DNA of 64,000 nucleotides, from contig NZ_RQXV01000006.1 of NCBI RefSeq assembly GCF_003858655.1, positions 1 to 64,000 of the forward strand, given 5' to 3'. The notes beneath the pieces were generated by a model. The model made no database searches. It had not been told where the DNA came from and was given only the letters and a program-made list of their open reading frames with translations. This DNA comes from Amphritea balenae (lineage in GTDB: Bacteria; Pseudomonadota; Gammaproteobacteria; Pseudomonadales; Balneatricaceae). Shown here piece by piece: positions 35,675-46,144 of the stretch. Position 1 is the stretch's first letter. Each line of letters begins with the position of its first letter. A program made the position numbers and the translations under genes.

Positions 35675-36991
35675 ATGTATAACACCAGCCATTCGATAGC
35701 AAGCAACCTGCTGCTGACAGTGGTCGTTGCACTACTGTTCGGCCTGATCATTGGCTATCCCGGCTGGACTCTGTCCCTTGCTCTGCTGGGCTGGGCGCTG
35801 TATCAGGTTAAACAGTTTAATCGACTACAACAGTGGTTGATGAGCAGTAAACCCGATGATGTACCTGAAGGTGAGGGACACTGGGGGGAACTCTTTGATG
35901 AGATATCCCGCGATCAGAAGCGCCAACAGCAACGCAGCCAGACTCTCCGTAATGTTATCCACCGGTTTCGACAATCATCTGCGGCACTGAGCGATGCCAT
36001 CGTTATTATTAATGGCCAAAGCTACCTCGAATGGTGGAACCGGGCGGCGGAACAACTTCTGGGGATGAAAGTTCAGACCGATCGCGGTCGTTCAGTTATC
36101 AACCTGTTACGTGATCCCCGGTTTGTCCGGTATTACCATAAAGGCAATTACGAAGACCCTCTGCAGCTGGCCTCACCTCTGGATAACAATGTGATTCTGG
36201 AATATCGAATCACCCGATTCGGTGCCGGCGATCGTATTTTAGTGGCACGTGATATCACTCGACTAAAACAACTTGAGCAGACCCGGCAGGATTTTGTCGC
36301 CAACGCCTCTCACGAGCTACGTACACCACTTACCGTTATTCGCGGCTACCTAGAGACCTTTCTTGACCAGAACCTGCCACGACCTCTTCAGCGCGGCCTG
36401 AGTCAGATGGAAAATCAGTCCCGTCGGATGGAAAACCTGGTCTCAGACCTGCTCCTGTTATCCCGACTCGAAGCCAGCAGCCATCTCTCAGATGAGTTAC
36501 CGGTACCGGTACATTCAATTATTGGCCGCATTCGTGAAGATGCTTTAGTGCTGGGCCAGGAAAAACAGCAGCAGATTCAGTTAGAGCTGGAACCGGAAAA
36601 CACCTTATTAGGCCAGGAAGCTGAAGTTTACAGCGCTTTTTCAAATCTGGTATTTAATGCGGTTCGCTATACTCAGGCCGGAGGTAACATCAAGATACGC
36701 TGGTGGACCGATAAGCAAGGCGCTCACTTTTCGGTTAAGGATAACGGCCCGGGTATCGATAGTCTCCACCTGCCCCGGTTACAGGAACGGTTCTACCGGG
36801 TTGACGAAAGCCGCTCATCCGATAGTGGTGGTACCGGTTTGGGGCTGGCCATAGTAAAGCATGTGATGCTGCGCCACGGCGGTAAGCTATCGATTAAAAG
36901 CCAGCCAGGCAAAGGAAGCACCTTTACCTGCCACTTCCCCCTAGAGCTGATGGCTTCAGTTACCCGACCAGAGGAAACAGAAGAAGAGTAG
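35675..36991 (+). CDS. phoR: Phosphate regulon sensor kinase PhoR
   Basis: An inner-membrane histidine kinase of 438 residues. The N-terminal hydrophobic pair ([19 protein letters not shown] and [13 protein letters not shown]) has almost no periplasmic loop, as in other PhoR, which sense through Pst/PhoU. A PAS domain follows (residues ~95-200). The H-box is [13 protein letters not shown] (H213), the N-box [10 protein letters not shown], and the G-boxes DNGPGI and [10 protein letters not shown]. It starts 9 bp after phoB. A terminator follows. Confidence 0.96.
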   Translation: MYNTSHSIASNLLLTVVVALLFGLIIGYPGWTLSLALLGWALYQVKQFNRLQQWLMSSKPDDVPEGEGHWGELFDEISRDQKRQQQRSQTLRNVIHRFRQSSAALSDAIVIINGQSYLEWWNRAAEQLLGMKVQTDRGRSVINLLRDPRFVRYYHKGNYEDPLQLASPLDNNVILEYRITRFGAGDRILVARDITRLKQLEQTRQDFVANASHELRTPLTVIRGYLETFLDQNLPRPLQRGLSQMENQSRRMENLVSDLLLLSRLEASSHLSDELPVPVHSIIGRIREDALVLGQEKQQQIQLELEPENTLLGQEAEVYSAFSNLVFNAVRYTQAGGNIKIRWWTDKQGAHFSVKDNGPGIDSLHLPRLQERFYRVDESRSSDSGGTGLGLAIVKHVMLRHGGKLSIKSQPGKGSTFTCHFPLELMASVTRPEETEEE

Positions 36992-37015
36992 CCCTACTCA
37001 CTGAAGATTAATCAT

Positions 37016-37047
37016 AAAAAAGCACCGCTAAATAGCGGTGCTTTTTT
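37016..37047. terminator. Terminator between phoR and cysZ
   Basis: Perfect 15-bp arms (37016-37030 and 37033-37047) with A6/T6 ends and an AA loop lie between convergent genes. Confidence 0.9.
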
Positions 37048-37077
37048 ATTGAGTGTCCAGAACAGCTTTAAGCAGGA

Positions 37078-37884
37078 TTATTTGGATTCAAGCCTATCGG
37101 GACTCTCTGATGAATCAATGGCTGGATTTATCACTATTTCACCCTGATCGTTGGCATATTCTTCAACCCAGAAGATAGTCGCCCCGACAACAGCAGCAGG
37201 CATCACCAATAGGTTTACCAATGGAATCATCATACCGATTGAAACCAGTCCACCGAAGCCTACCGAAGTCATACGGCGCTCCTTGAGCGACTGTTTCATA
37301 TCTTTAAAACTAACCTTGTTATTATCCATAGGATAATCACAGTACTGAATCGCCATCATCCAGCAACCGAACAAGAACAGTAAGAACGGTGCAATCCATC
37401 CTAATACAGGGATAAACGCCAGAACCATTAAAAACAATAAGCGGGGCAGGTAATACAGAAGTTTAGATACTTCCCGGGCGACGGTGCGTGGAATCAAAGC
37501 CAGAATCTCTTTCCATCCACTGTCAGTAATAGTGACGCCTCTTAAACGCTGCTCCACTTTTTCCGACAATATCCCGTTGAAAGGTGCCGCTATAATATTC
37601 GCTACCACACTGAAACTGTAATACACCGCTATAACCACCAATATGGCGACCATCGGCCAGAGGATATAGCGCAGGAACTGTAACCAGTCCCAGTCCGGCA
37701 GAATTGAGCTAAGCAGATAATCGATCCAAACGCCCATCTGATCAAATAACAGCCAGATAGCGCCGCTAAACAGAAACATATTGATCAACAATGGTACCAA
37801 CACAAAGTGCCGTATACCTTTCTCAGGTAACATGGACAGCCCGCGCAGAAAAAAGCCTGCACCGCGCAATGGATTTCCTTTCAT
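37078..37884 (-). CDS. cysZ: Sulfate transporter CysZ (EI24 family)
   Basis: An inner-membrane protein that admits sulfate for cysteine synthesis. The 268-residue protein begins GNPLRGAGFFLRGLSMLPEKGIRHFVLVPLLINM, the CysZ N-terminal signature. Membrane segments and the family stretches VVANIIAAPFNGILSEKVE and LPRLLFLMVLAFIPVLGWIAPFLLFLFG follow. It is slightly longer than E. coli CysZ because of a polar C-terminal tail. Confidence 0.92.
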   Translation of the reverse strand: MKGNPLRGAGFFLRGLSMLPEKGIRHFVLVPLLINMFLFSGAIWLLFDQMGVWIDYLLSSILPDWDWLQFLRYILWPMVAILVVIAVYYSFSVVANIIAAPFNGILSEKVEQRLRGVTITDSGWKEILALIPRTVAREVSKLLYYLPRLLFLMVLAFIPVLGWIAPFLLFLFGCWMMAIQYCDYPMDNNKVSFKDMKQSLKERRMTSVGFGGLVSIGMMIPLVNLLVMPAAVVGATIFWVEEYANDQGEIVINPAIDSSESPDRLESK

Positions 37885-37950
37885 ATTTTCCTCAGTAAAA
37901 CAGTAACCAGGGAGCCTGCGGACAAGCCCTAAACGCCTTTTGTGGGCTCC

Positions 37951-38175
37951 TTAAGCGACAAAGTGATTGTAGAAACGCAGTAGTACTGCAACCACCATCA
38001 TCGACAAACCCACCCGGTTTATCAAAAATTCACGTTTGGTAAATTCTATAGTCGACTGCCAGAACACCAGAATCGATTTAATATCCCTGGTACGGACAAC
38101 ATAGAGCACCAAAGACACAACAAATACACTCAAACCAGCCAGCATCAATAGCTGTTCAGCAATTACCAGAAACAT
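37951..38175 (-). CDS. Small two-helix membrane protein
   Basis: I do not recognise this 74-residue protein. It has an N-terminal hydrophobic helix (LLMLAGLSVFVVSLVLYVV), a basic/amphipathic middle and a second helix (VGLSMMVVAVLLRFY). It lies 66 bp upstream of cysZ on the same strand and may be co-transcribed. No motif suggests a function. Confidence 0.6.
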   Translation of the reverse strand: MFLVIAEQLLMLAGLSVFVVSLVLYVVRTRDIKSILVFWQSTIEFTKREFLINRVGLSMMVVAVLLRFYNHFVA

Positions 38176-38318
38176 CGCAAAGCTTCCATCAGTTCATATT
38201 CAGGTGACTAAGAGTATCAGAAATAGCCTGCATAAGTGGCTGGTTTAGCCTATAACTTTATGTGAATATGCAGTCCTATTTCTGTTTTTCAAGTACTCAC
38301 ACTGCAGCGGAGTTAATT

Positions 38319-39257
38319 ATGAAAGCGATCTCGATACACCAGTTTGGCGAACTTGATGAGCTAGTTTATGGTGATCAGCCTAAACCTCAGCTTAATACCG
38401 GTGATGTGTTAATTCGTACGACTGCTGCCGGGGTCAATCCAATCGACTGGAAAACCTGTTCCGGCGGCGGTGCCAGCGGTTTTATCAATGAGATGCCATT
38501 TATTCCGGGCTGGGAGTTTTCAGGTGTCATTGAAGATGCCGGCGACACCCAACTCAGCACCGGTAAACCGGTGTTTGGTATGATCCGATTTCCCCAACCG
38601 GCAGGCTGCTACGCTGAATATATCGCAGCGCCCGCTGATCAGATAGCACTATTGCCTGACGCAATAGATCTTGAAATAGCCGGTGGCTTACCGACTGCCA
38701 GCCTTACCGCCTGGCAAGCCCTGTTTGACAAGGCCGACCTGCAATCTGGCCAGCAGGTGCTGGTGCTCGGTGCTGCGGGTGGCGTAGGCCACCTGGCAGT
38801 ACAAATAGCAAAATGGGCTGGAGCCCATGTTTCTGGTACTGCTTCACGGCGTAATCATGAATTCCTGGCTGAACTGGGTTGTGATCATATCTATGATTAC
38901 CACAGTGAAAACGTTACCGATTACGTCAGCAATGTTGATGTTGTAATCGATTGTATCGGTGGTGAAACCGGTATTGAGGCTCTGTCTTGTCTCAAACCTG
39001 ATGGCGTTCTGGTAACCCTGCCATCCGTTACGAAAGAGCAGGTTATCCACGCAGGAGAAGCTCAGCGACGACGTGTAGAGCCCATTCTTTGCGTATCCTC
39101 GGCAGAGCAGCTAAGTAAAATCGCCGAACTGGTAGCTGATGATAAATTAAGATTACATATGACCGAAACTTTCCCCATTGCCCGGGCAGCAGAAGCACTG
39201 GAACAGAGCCGTAGTGGCCATGTCTGCGGCAAACTGGTACTGACTTTCGATCATTAG
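38319..39257 (+). CDS. Zinc-type alcohol dehydrogenase-like NADP-dependent oxidoreductase
   Basis: A medium-chain dehydrogenase/reductase of the quinone-oxidoreductase class, 312 residues. The GroES-like part has TAAGVNPIDWKTCSG and PFIPGWEFSGVIEDAG. The Rossmann part has VLVLGAAGGVGHLAVQIAKWAGAHVSG. Catalytic zinc ligands are not apparent, so it probably acts without zinc. I chose the ATG at 38319, preceded by GCGGAG; the frame also opens at 38262 with a poor leader. The substrate is unknown. Confidence 0.88.
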   Translation: MKAISIHQFGELDELVYGDQPKPQLNTGDVLIRTTAAGVNPIDWKTCSGGGASGFINEMPFIPGWEFSGVIEDAGDTQLSTGKPVFGMIRFPQPAGCYAEYIAAPADQIALLPDAIDLEIAGGLPTASLTAWQALFDKADLQSGQQVLVLGAAGGVGHLAVQIAKWAGAHVSGTASRRNHEFLAELGCDHIYDYHSENVTDYVSNVDVVIDCIGGETGIEALSCLKPDGVLVTLPSVTKEQVIHAGEAQRRRVEPILCVSSAEQLSKIAELVADDKLRLHMTETFPIARAAEALEQSRSGHVCGKLVLTFDH

Positions 39258-39267
39258 ATTTAGCTAA

Positions 39268-40080
39268 CTATTGATCCAGACTGCGGGCTAATACCAGATA
39301 TTCGGCCTGCAGTTCATCGACCTTTTTCAGCATATTGACAGCCGATCGATCCACCAGCCCGGGTAGAAAAGTATCCTGACTTGCAGTTGCTGTAGCCTGG
39401 GTTCGTTCCAATTGACGCTGTAATGACTTCAGATTATGTCCAATCAGCGGCGTATTTTCCCCGACTGATTCCAGGGCCTGCAAGGTATCACTAAACTGAC
39501 TGTATACCTGCTTGTAGGAGGGCTCCGCTTCGGCTCTGAAGCCCCAGGCCATCATGCCGTACAGGGCTGATAGCCGATGACATAATAACGCCTGTTGTCC
39601 GGCAAAATTGAGCATAGGTGTAACCCTGCTCAAATTTGCCGTCGCCATCGCATTCAACACCTCATCCGCTTGTATCAACAGACTTTCATTAGCGGCATAT
39701 AACGCCAATAAATGTTGTTTAGAGGGTGTCTGTTTATAATGCACCTCGACCTGCTGCCAGCGTTGCGCCATGATTGCCAGTTGCTGTCGCACCTGAGTAT
39801 CGGTAATGAAGCGGTCAAGTAACTGTTGCTGTTGATTAAAATCTGCCATCGCCTGAATAAGCGCTTTATCGGCTTTACGTGATCGCACACCTAAGCCGGA
39901 TAGCACATAGTTTTTCAGCATAGCCTGGCTCAGGCTGCGCTGTTCTGTCGCGATATAAACCGCTTCAGCTGCGCTATTGATTGCGTCATTAACAGCGTTG
40001 GTAGCCATCACCGCCCGAGAGCCACCTATCGTTATCAATAGCAGGCTAAGAAGCGAAATTTTTATTATTATTTTACTCAT
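39268..40080 (-). CDS. Periplasmic PilJ-N-like (type IV pili MCP N-terminal domain) protein
   Basis: A 270-residue exported protein with a signal peptide (ISLLSLLLITIGGSRAVMA) and no other membrane segment. Two stretches resemble the PilJ/NarX-type ligand domain: INSAAEAVYIATEQRSLSQAM, and LNFAGQQALLCHRLSALYGMM. The second is like the RQRMLSQR pattern of the family. It is last in the Pil-Chp operon, 15 bp after chpA. It could be a soluble partner of the PilJ receptor. The domain call is from pattern recognition only. Confidence 0.65.
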   Translation of the reverse strand: MSKIIIKISLLSLLLITIGGSRAVMATNAVNDAINSAAEAVYIATEQRSLSQAMLKNYVLSGLGVRSRKADKALIQAMADFNQQQQLLDRFITDTQVRQQLAIMAQRWQQVEVHYKQTPSKQHLLALYAANESLLIQADEVLNAMATANLSRVTPMLNFAGQQALLCHRLSALYGMMAWGFRAEAEPSYKQVYSQFSDTLQALESVGENTPLIGHNLKSLQRQLERTQATATASQDTFLPGLVDRSAVNMLKKVDELQAEYLVLARSLDQ

Positions 40081-40095
40081 TTAATACTGTCTTAA

Positions 40096-43000
40096 TCAGG
40101 CAATTGAAGGTTCGGGCTGTAACAAGGTACTGACTTGATCCAGCAACATATTTTCAGTCCATGGTTTAGTCAGGAAAGAAGAGACCCCGGCGTTCAGCGC
40201 TTCATTCCGATGTCTGTCAGTGGTTCTGGAAGTAATCATCAAGACCGGGATATCCTGCATCTCCTCTCGCCCCCTCATCATGCTGGTGAGCTCCATTCCC
40301 GACATACGTGGCATCTCAAGATCCGTTAGCACCATATCCGGGCGTTGTTTACGGATCTGATTCATTGCATCCAGACCATCAATAGCGGTGCTGACTTCAT
40401 AGCCTGTATCCCGCAGTAAAACCGACAAAGAACTTCGTGCACTCAGTGAATCATCAACAACTAACAGCTTTGGCAGCTCATGTTCAGGCGCAATTTCCCG
40501 GGGCACAGACAGATTACTCTGACCGATAGATTTATAGCGAATACGGGCAGGCAGATCGATAACCGCCGCCGTATCACCATTTGCCAGAATAGTCAGGCCC
40601 GGTATACCCGGGATATCCGGCAAGTAATCACCCATCTGCTTAAATGCTAATTCCCGGTGGGCAATCACCTCCCGAACCATCACCGCAACCCGCTCCCCCT
40701 GCCCCAGATTAATCAGCAGCACAGGATGTACCTGCCCCTGTTCATACTGATAACCCGGTTCACTTAATAACGATTCGAGGGCATAAGCGGGATATTGCTC
40801 TCCCTGATAATCAAACAACAGCCCCTGATCAGTATTAAGCAACTGACCATCGAGCGAAATAATACTCTGTTCAAGGCCGTGACTGGCTAACGCATAAATC
40901 TGCTTGCCCACCCGAACCAGCAAGGTTTTAATCATTAGCGAACTGGAAGGCATCGACAATTCCAGGGTGGTGCCAGTGCCGGTTTCAGAACGAATATTCA
41001 ACATACCCTGAAGTCGCATAATCTGTTGATGCACAACATCCATACCGATACCCCGGCCGGATAACTGACTGATCTCATTACGGGTCGAGAAACCAGGGAT
41101 CAGGATTAGCCTTTCAATCTCTTGCTGTCCAAGCTGAGCATTAGCTTCAATAAGGCCTTTCTGAATAGCTATCTGGCGTACTTTACCGGTATTGATACCT
41201 GCGCCATCATCACTACAGGTAACCCGAATCAGATCATTATCCAGGATGAATCTGAGCCTGATCTGACCCTGTTCCGGCTTACCTGATTGTTGTCGTTGTT
41301 GAGGACTTTCCAATCCATGGTCAATCGCATTCCGAATAATATGCATCAACGGATCAGCTAACTGATTGAGGATATTACTGTCGATTCGGGTATGTTCGCC
41401 TTCCAGCAGCAGTTCAGCCTGTTTACCTGTACTTCTACACGCCTGACGAAGCACCCGCTGTAAGCGACTTGAGATAGACTTCACTTCGACTAGTCGGGTA
41501 CTGAGTACCCGATCCAGAGTTTCTTTCTGTATACCTGACTGCGCCAGATGCAACTCACTCGTACGACGGATATGTCGCTCCATCGACTGCTCAACTTCCT
41601 GAATATCAGCAGCCGCTTCCTGTAAGCGGGATAAACTGGTGTGCATCTCGTTATAGCGATCCATCTCTAGCGGATCAAAGCTATCATCTTCATGTTGCAG
41701 CTCGGGCTGGAGTGTAAACTGCTCATTCAACTGTTGCTCCAGCTCAAACAGAACCCGCTGTAATGCCCGCTGCCGGTCCCGACTAAGGCGGGTATAACTG
41801 CGCAGCTGGGTAATCTCTTCATCCAACTGTGTATTCAGGGTGGTACCTTCACCGGCCAGTCGCAATAAATTATCCAGTATCGGCTGAGCCACTCTGAACG
41901 TTGTCTGCTCAAGTAATTTTTGTTCCGTAGATTTTTTTCCGTTTAGCTCTTTTTCCGGCTGATCAAACGCGGGAAGATCCTCAGGTATCGGGAGGGGAGC
42001 CACTGTAGCGGTGTTATCTAAAGATCCGCTATCCAGGCCCTCACTTCGCAGCCTGTAATGCCAGTCCATTAACCGTTGCAACATTTCCTGAGCACTATCC
42101 GGCGCACTCTGTTGAAGCACAACCGCCTCGCACATTATGGCGATAGTATCGGTTATTGCTATCAGGTCATTGCGGAGATCGGTGCCGGGCAGCTGTTCTG
42201 CTTCCGTATACAGCTCAAGAATATCTTCCAACCGGTGCGTCAGGTTGGCAATACCCACAATACCCGCCATATTAGCGAGTCCTTTAATGGTGTGAGCCGC
42301 CCGTTGCGCTTCCCGTAGAGAAGCACTATTCAGAGCCGATCTGCTCTGTAGTTGTTCAGATAATATTTCTGATAGCTGCGGCAGTTCATTAAACAGCATT
42401 TCCAACAATTGTGGATCGATATCATCGGCAACCTGTAGCTCAACATCCTGACTAGCTGCTTGTTCCTGCACTAATAAATCAGGTGACTTAAGGCTAGCAA
42501 GCGCTAACAAACCGGCCAGAAAACTGATCTGTTCTTCGCTGGCTGATGCCGGCAGATCTGCAACCTCAAGCAGATCTAACACTGCCTGCTGCGCTTTAAC
42601 ATCGGTAATATCTTTCAGATAGCCGTTCAGTTCCGCCAGCAGATTAGCTATCAGCAGCTGTAGCCTTGGCTGTAGTTGATCAGGAAAATCTTGTAACCAA
42701 CAAATATTGTTCTGTAGCCCTTTCACAACAAATCCGGCGCCCAGCAGATGCAGACTATCCATCGCCCGGACTATAGGTGTCATCTGTTGCAGACTGGCGT
42801 TACATAACTGATCAATATCCGACAGATCCTGACACCAAAGATCCTGCAGCTGTTGTAGCTCGTTGGTCAGCATAGCCAATACTTCTGGCTCTAGTTCAGG
42901 TCCCGGCTGTTCCAGCAACGTTAAATCAACAGGACAAAACGCTGGTACTTCAGCTGGCGTAGCTGTCGTAAAAGAGTCCGTTGTTTTATCGGTTTCAACT

Positions 43001-43893
43001 TCAGAAATTGCATCAGAAATAACGACAGGATTGTCATCACAACTGTTACGCTCAATCTGCCTGTAATCACAGTTCTGCGACGCAAGCTGCTGCAGATCTG
43101 GTAGCAGTATTTCAGCCAGAAACGCCCGGTCATCACCGGGTAATGGTGATTGCCAACAAGGCTCGCTCATCAGGCTCAATAACCTGTCAGCATCTTCTGG
43201 CTTGAAAGAGCTCAGTAAAATGAGCAACGGCTGGTGCAAAGCATTCAGAGACTCTCCACCCTCTTCCGTTTCCCAGATCTCTGCCAGTAGAGCGAAAAGG
43301 TCCGCAAAACCTGACAGATCTTCTTCACCAGCCTGATCCATTAACTGATGCAGGGCATCCACTACATCGGCAGGCTTACCATTGATCACCTCACGCAACG
43401 CCGACAAGTATGGACTTACCGGAGGAGACAACGCGGTTTCCACCGTATCTGCTTCAACCTTAGTCTCTTTTATTGCACAGCCTTCCAACCCGCCTGATAA
43501 CGTCTGAAGTTTGTTACAGTCCAACTCGAGTAACTCTGCCAGAAACTCACAGTCCTCTTCTGCCAGGGGTTCAGGCCAGTGGCTATCGCTCAGGCAAGCC
43601 AGTAGATACTGCCAGACACCCGGGGCTGGCGAACTGATCATATCCTGTAGCGCTTTATGAAAATCGATCAACAGCAGCGTTGGTGCGGCTTCATCTTCAA
43701 TCTGGTCCAGTTGTTCCAGCTGCTCAGAAAACAACGCCAGACTATCAGCTAAACCCATTAGCTCAAGATCGCTATACTGATCAATCAATGGCTGTAGAGC
43801 CGATATAAGCGGTTCAGCATCTGGCTGATTATCAATTTGTTCTTGTAGCAGCGCCAGAAAAGGCTCTGCTACAACAATACTGTCTGGCTTCAT
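40096..43893 (-). CDS. chpA: Chemosensory hybrid histidine kinase ChpA
   Basis: A CheA-type kinase of the Pil-Chp pathway, 1265 residues, about half the size of P. aeruginosa ChpA. Residues ~10-135 and ~160-275 are two copies of one helical module (compare CLSDSHWPEPLAEEDCEFLAELL with LMSEPCWQSPLPGDDRAFLAEIL). A degenerate Hpt-like domain follows (~335-450), then a true Hpt with H534 (AHTIKGLANMAG). Next are the dimerisation region, the ATPase domain (HIIRNAIDHGLESP, DDGAGI, SGRGIGMDVV), a CheW-like domain, and a C-terminal receiver (LLVVDDSLSARS, DMVLTDLEMPRMSG, LTKPW). It lies between pilJ and the PilJ-N-like gene. Confidence 0.92.
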   Translation of the reverse strand: MKPDSIVVAEPFLALLQEQIDNQPDAEPLISALQPLIDQYSDLELMGLADSLALFSEQLEQLDQIEDEAAPTLLLIDFHKALQDMISSPAPGVWQYLLACLSDSHWPEPLAEEDCEFLAELLELDCNKLQTLSGGLEGCAIKETKVEADTVETALSPPVSPYLSALREVINGKPADVVDALHQLMDQAGEEDLSGFADLFALLAEIWETEEGGESLNALHQPLLILLSSFKPEDADRLLSLMSEPCWQSPLPGDDRAFLAEILLPDLQQLASQNCDYRQIERNSCDDNPVVISDAISEVETDKTTDSFTTATPAEVPAFCPVDLTLLEQPGPELEPEVLAMLTNELQQLQDLWCQDLSDIDQLCNASLQQMTPIVRAMDSLHLLGAGFVVKGLQNNICWLQDFPDQLQPRLQLLIANLLAELNGYLKDITDVKAQQAVLDLLEVADLPASASEEQISFLAGLLALASLKSPDLLVQEQAASQDVELQVADDIDPQLLEMLFNELPQLSEILSEQLQSRSALNSASLREAQRAAHTIKGLANMAGIVGIANLTHRLEDILELYTEAEQLPGTDLRNDLIAITDTIAIMCEAVVLQQSAPDSAQEMLQRLMDWHYRLRSEGLDSGSLDNTATVAPLPIPEDLPAFDQPEKELNGKKSTEQKLLEQTTFRVAQPILDNLLRLAGEGTTLNTQLDEEITQLRSYTRLSRDRQRALQRVLFELEQQLNEQFTLQPELQHEDDSFDPLEMDRYNEMHTSLSRLQEAAADIQEVEQSMERHIRRTSELHLAQSGIQKETLDRVLSTRLVEVKSISSRLQRVLRQACRSTGKQAELLLEGEHTRIDSNILNQLADPLMHIIRNAIDHGLESPQQRQQSGKPEQGQIRLRFILDNDLIRVTCSDDGAGINTGKVRQIAIQKGLIEANAQLGQQEIERLILIPGFSTRNEISQLSGRGIGMDVVHQQIMRLQGMLNIRSETGTGTTLELSMPSSSLMIKTLLVRVGKQIYALASHGLEQSIISLDGQLLNTDQGLLFDYQGEQYPAYALESLLSEPGYQYEQGQVHPVLLINLGQGERVAVMVREVIAHRELAFKQMGDYLPDIPGIPGLTILANGDTAAVIDLPARIRYKSIGQSNLSVPREIAPEHELPKLLVVDDSLSARSSLSVLLRDTGYEVSTAIDGLDAMNQIRKQRPDMVLTDLEMPRMSGMELTSMMRGREEMQDIPVLMITSRTTDRHRNEALNAGVSSFLTKPWTENMLLDQVSTLLQPEPSIA

Positions 43894-43931
43894 GCTATCT
43901 GCCTGTTCGATGTAAGTACTGAAGTGACTAT

Positions 43932-46076
43932 TCAGGATACGGCCGGTTGGGCCAGTTTAAATACACTCACCGAACGTTGCAGATCCTGCGCAGCATTTAC
44001 CAGTTCATCAGAGAGTTCAGCCTGCTGTTGCATCTCTTTGTTGGTTGCTAAGGTTGTTTCATCGATTTTACCGGCACGCTCACGCAGATCTTTAGCTACC
44101 CGGGCCTGACGTGCAGAGTTCTGTGCAATACGAACGACCGATTCAACCAGTGTCTGAGTAGTAACACGGGTTTCATCCATACGTTCACCCGCTTCTTCAG
44201 CCAGTCGGGTACCCTCGACTACATCGGTAATTACCGTATTCATAACGTTAATCGTATCAGCGGTTTCTAGCTGAATATTATTCACTAACGACTCAATCTC
44301 GGAGGTCGCTTCGCGGGAGTTTTCAGCTAAACGCTGTACCTCATCTACCACCACCATCAGACCACGACCTGCCTCACCAGCGGAAGCCGCGTGCATACTC
44401 GCGTTCAGTGACAGAAGGTGTGTACGTTCCGAAATATTATTAATCAGGCTGACAATACCGCCGATCTCCTGAGAACGTTCGCCCAAGCGTTTAATTCGTT
44501 TTTCGGCCTCATGAATGGTTTGACGGACTTTGTTAATACTGTTGATTGTTTGAGATACGGAGTCCATCGCCGTTTCTGAGGTTTTAATCGCTTTCTGGGA
44601 AGCGTTATTAGACAGCACCGCCAGCTTCGAAATCAGTTCCATCGCTTTAATTGCAGAATCCAGGCCCTGCAATGTCTCGATGATCTCTTCCTGTTCACGG
44701 CTGGCGTAGTTAAGTACCGTTTCAGACTGCGATCGCACCTGTAAAGAAGCACTGTTAACCCGCCCGGAAACGGCATTAACATCATGCAATACCGATTCAA
44801 TCGACGATGCCAGCTGATTGATCGAGTCGGCGATGGCACCGGTTACATCTTCCGCCACAGGCACGCGCACCGTCAGGTCACGCTGACTGATAAGGAATAC
44901 GTTCTGAATCAATTCAATTATCGAGCGGTTGAGTTTACTGTTCTCTTCCTCTTTGATTGTTAGCGCCTGCTCTTTCTCGTCCAGCAAGCTATCCAGTACC
45001 GCGCCCAGCTGACCTAACTCATCTTTAGATTCAAGATGGCTACGGGCTTCAACATCGCCTTCACGTACGCTGTCTACCGTCGCCTGCAACCGGGTCACCG
45101 GATCGATTACCATATATTTTACAATCGAAAGCGCGACGGCCAGGGCGACAATCATCAAGCCCATCGAGATAAAGAAGTAAGTCACCATATCCAGGGTTTC
45201 ATCGGCCTGAATGGTTTCATTTTGTTGTTTATAGATATCAGCCAGAGCCGTTACCTGCATGATGCGGGGATCAAGTTCCGAGATAATGGTCTGCAGTTGA
45301 TCATACTGTGATGTACTGTGATCAACGGCCTCGGCAAGCTGACCAAACAACACATCCGCTTCAGCCATATTTTCCAACACAGCAACCCGGTTCTGTGGAA
45401 ACTTATCGACGTTAATGGCCTGTAGCTGATTAGTCATCACCAAAATCTGCTTAGCCACTTTTTCTCGCGTCAGCGTACGACCACCACTGGCAATATACTC
45501 CGCCAGACTCCCCTGTAACGTATCAAACTGGCTCCGCAGCCAGTCTCGCTTGATCCATACAATCATCGCATCACTGGCCCACATCAGTTTATTCAGCTCG
45601 CCAGACAAACCCGTATCAGAAGTCAGACCCGCCGCAATTGCAGACTCTGAGGCGTCATAAAAAGTATCCTGATAGCTATCTACAACCGTTTGAAACTGCT
45701 CTACCAACGCCTGATCTTGCTGAGTTCGCAGATATTGCTTCATCTGCTGAATATCGCTATCAACCTGCGCCATCGTTTCATTAAACAGGGTCAGCTGACC
45801 CATATTTTTATCGACCTGAAAACTCTTCTCATGGTAACGGGCCTGGGCAATATTGGACTGAATATTACTCACCAATAGCAGGAAACCGTTGAGGTTCTGT
45901 GCACGTTTCTGAGCCTGCTCTTCAATAGCGATAGTCTGATAGTACGACACCGCCATAAAGACCAGTCCCATCACCAGTAGAGCGCCGGCAATGGCAAACT
46001 TGAAGGGCATACGGATATTACGGAATTCCCAGATATGCCGGTCATTGATCGTTTTCATCTGCCAGAATGAGCTCAT
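43932..46076 (-). CDS. pilJ: Type IV pilus methyl-accepting chemotaxis protein PilJ
   Basis: A 714-residue transducer. An N-terminal membrane helix (FAIAGALLVMGLVFMAVSYY) is followed by a long periplasmic helical domain (~50-290) and a second helix (FFISMGLMIVALAVALSIV). Then come HAMP-like linkers and the signalling domain, with the hairpin tip SERTHLLSLNASMHAASAGEAGRGLMVVVDEV, slightly different from the classical MCP tip, as in PilJ. AGGGAA lies before the ATG. The operon position after pilI and before chpA is standard. Confidence 0.93.
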   Translation of the reverse strand: MSSFWQMKTINDRHIWEFRNIRMPFKFAIAGALLVMGLVFMAVSYYQTIAIEEQAQKRAQNLNGFLLLVSNIQSNIAQARYHEKSFQVDKNMGQLTLFNETMAQVDSDIQQMKQYLRTQQDQALVEQFQTVVDSYQDTFYDASESAIAAGLTSDTGLSGELNKLMWASDAMIVWIKRDWLRSQFDTLQGSLAEYIASGGRTLTREKVAKQILVMTNQLQAINVDKFPQNRVAVLENMAEADVLFGQLAEAVDHSTSQYDQLQTIISELDPRIMQVTALADIYKQQNETIQADETLDMVTYFFISMGLMIVALAVALSIVKYMVIDPVTRLQATVDSVREGDVEARSHLESKDELGQLGAVLDSLLDEKEQALTIKEEENSKLNRSIIELIQNVFLISQRDLTVRVPVAEDVTGAIADSINQLASSIESVLHDVNAVSGRVNSASLQVRSQSETVLNYASREQEEIIETLQGLDSAIKAMELISKLAVLSNNASQKAIKTSETAMDSVSQTINSINKVRQTIHEAEKRIKRLGERSQEIGGIVSLINNISERTHLLSLNASMHAASAGEAGRGLMVVVDEVQRLAENSREATSEIESLVNNIQLETADTINVMNTVITDVVEGTRLAEEAGERMDETRVTTQTLVESVVRIAQNSARQARVAKDLRERAGKIDETTLATNKEMQQQAELSDELVNAAQDLQRSVSVFKLAQPAVS

Positions 46077-46144
46077 TCTTTTTTCCCTATTATGGTGTGA
46101 CTACTGAGTGTGAATGATTAAAGTTTAAAAGATAAATCCGGTAC

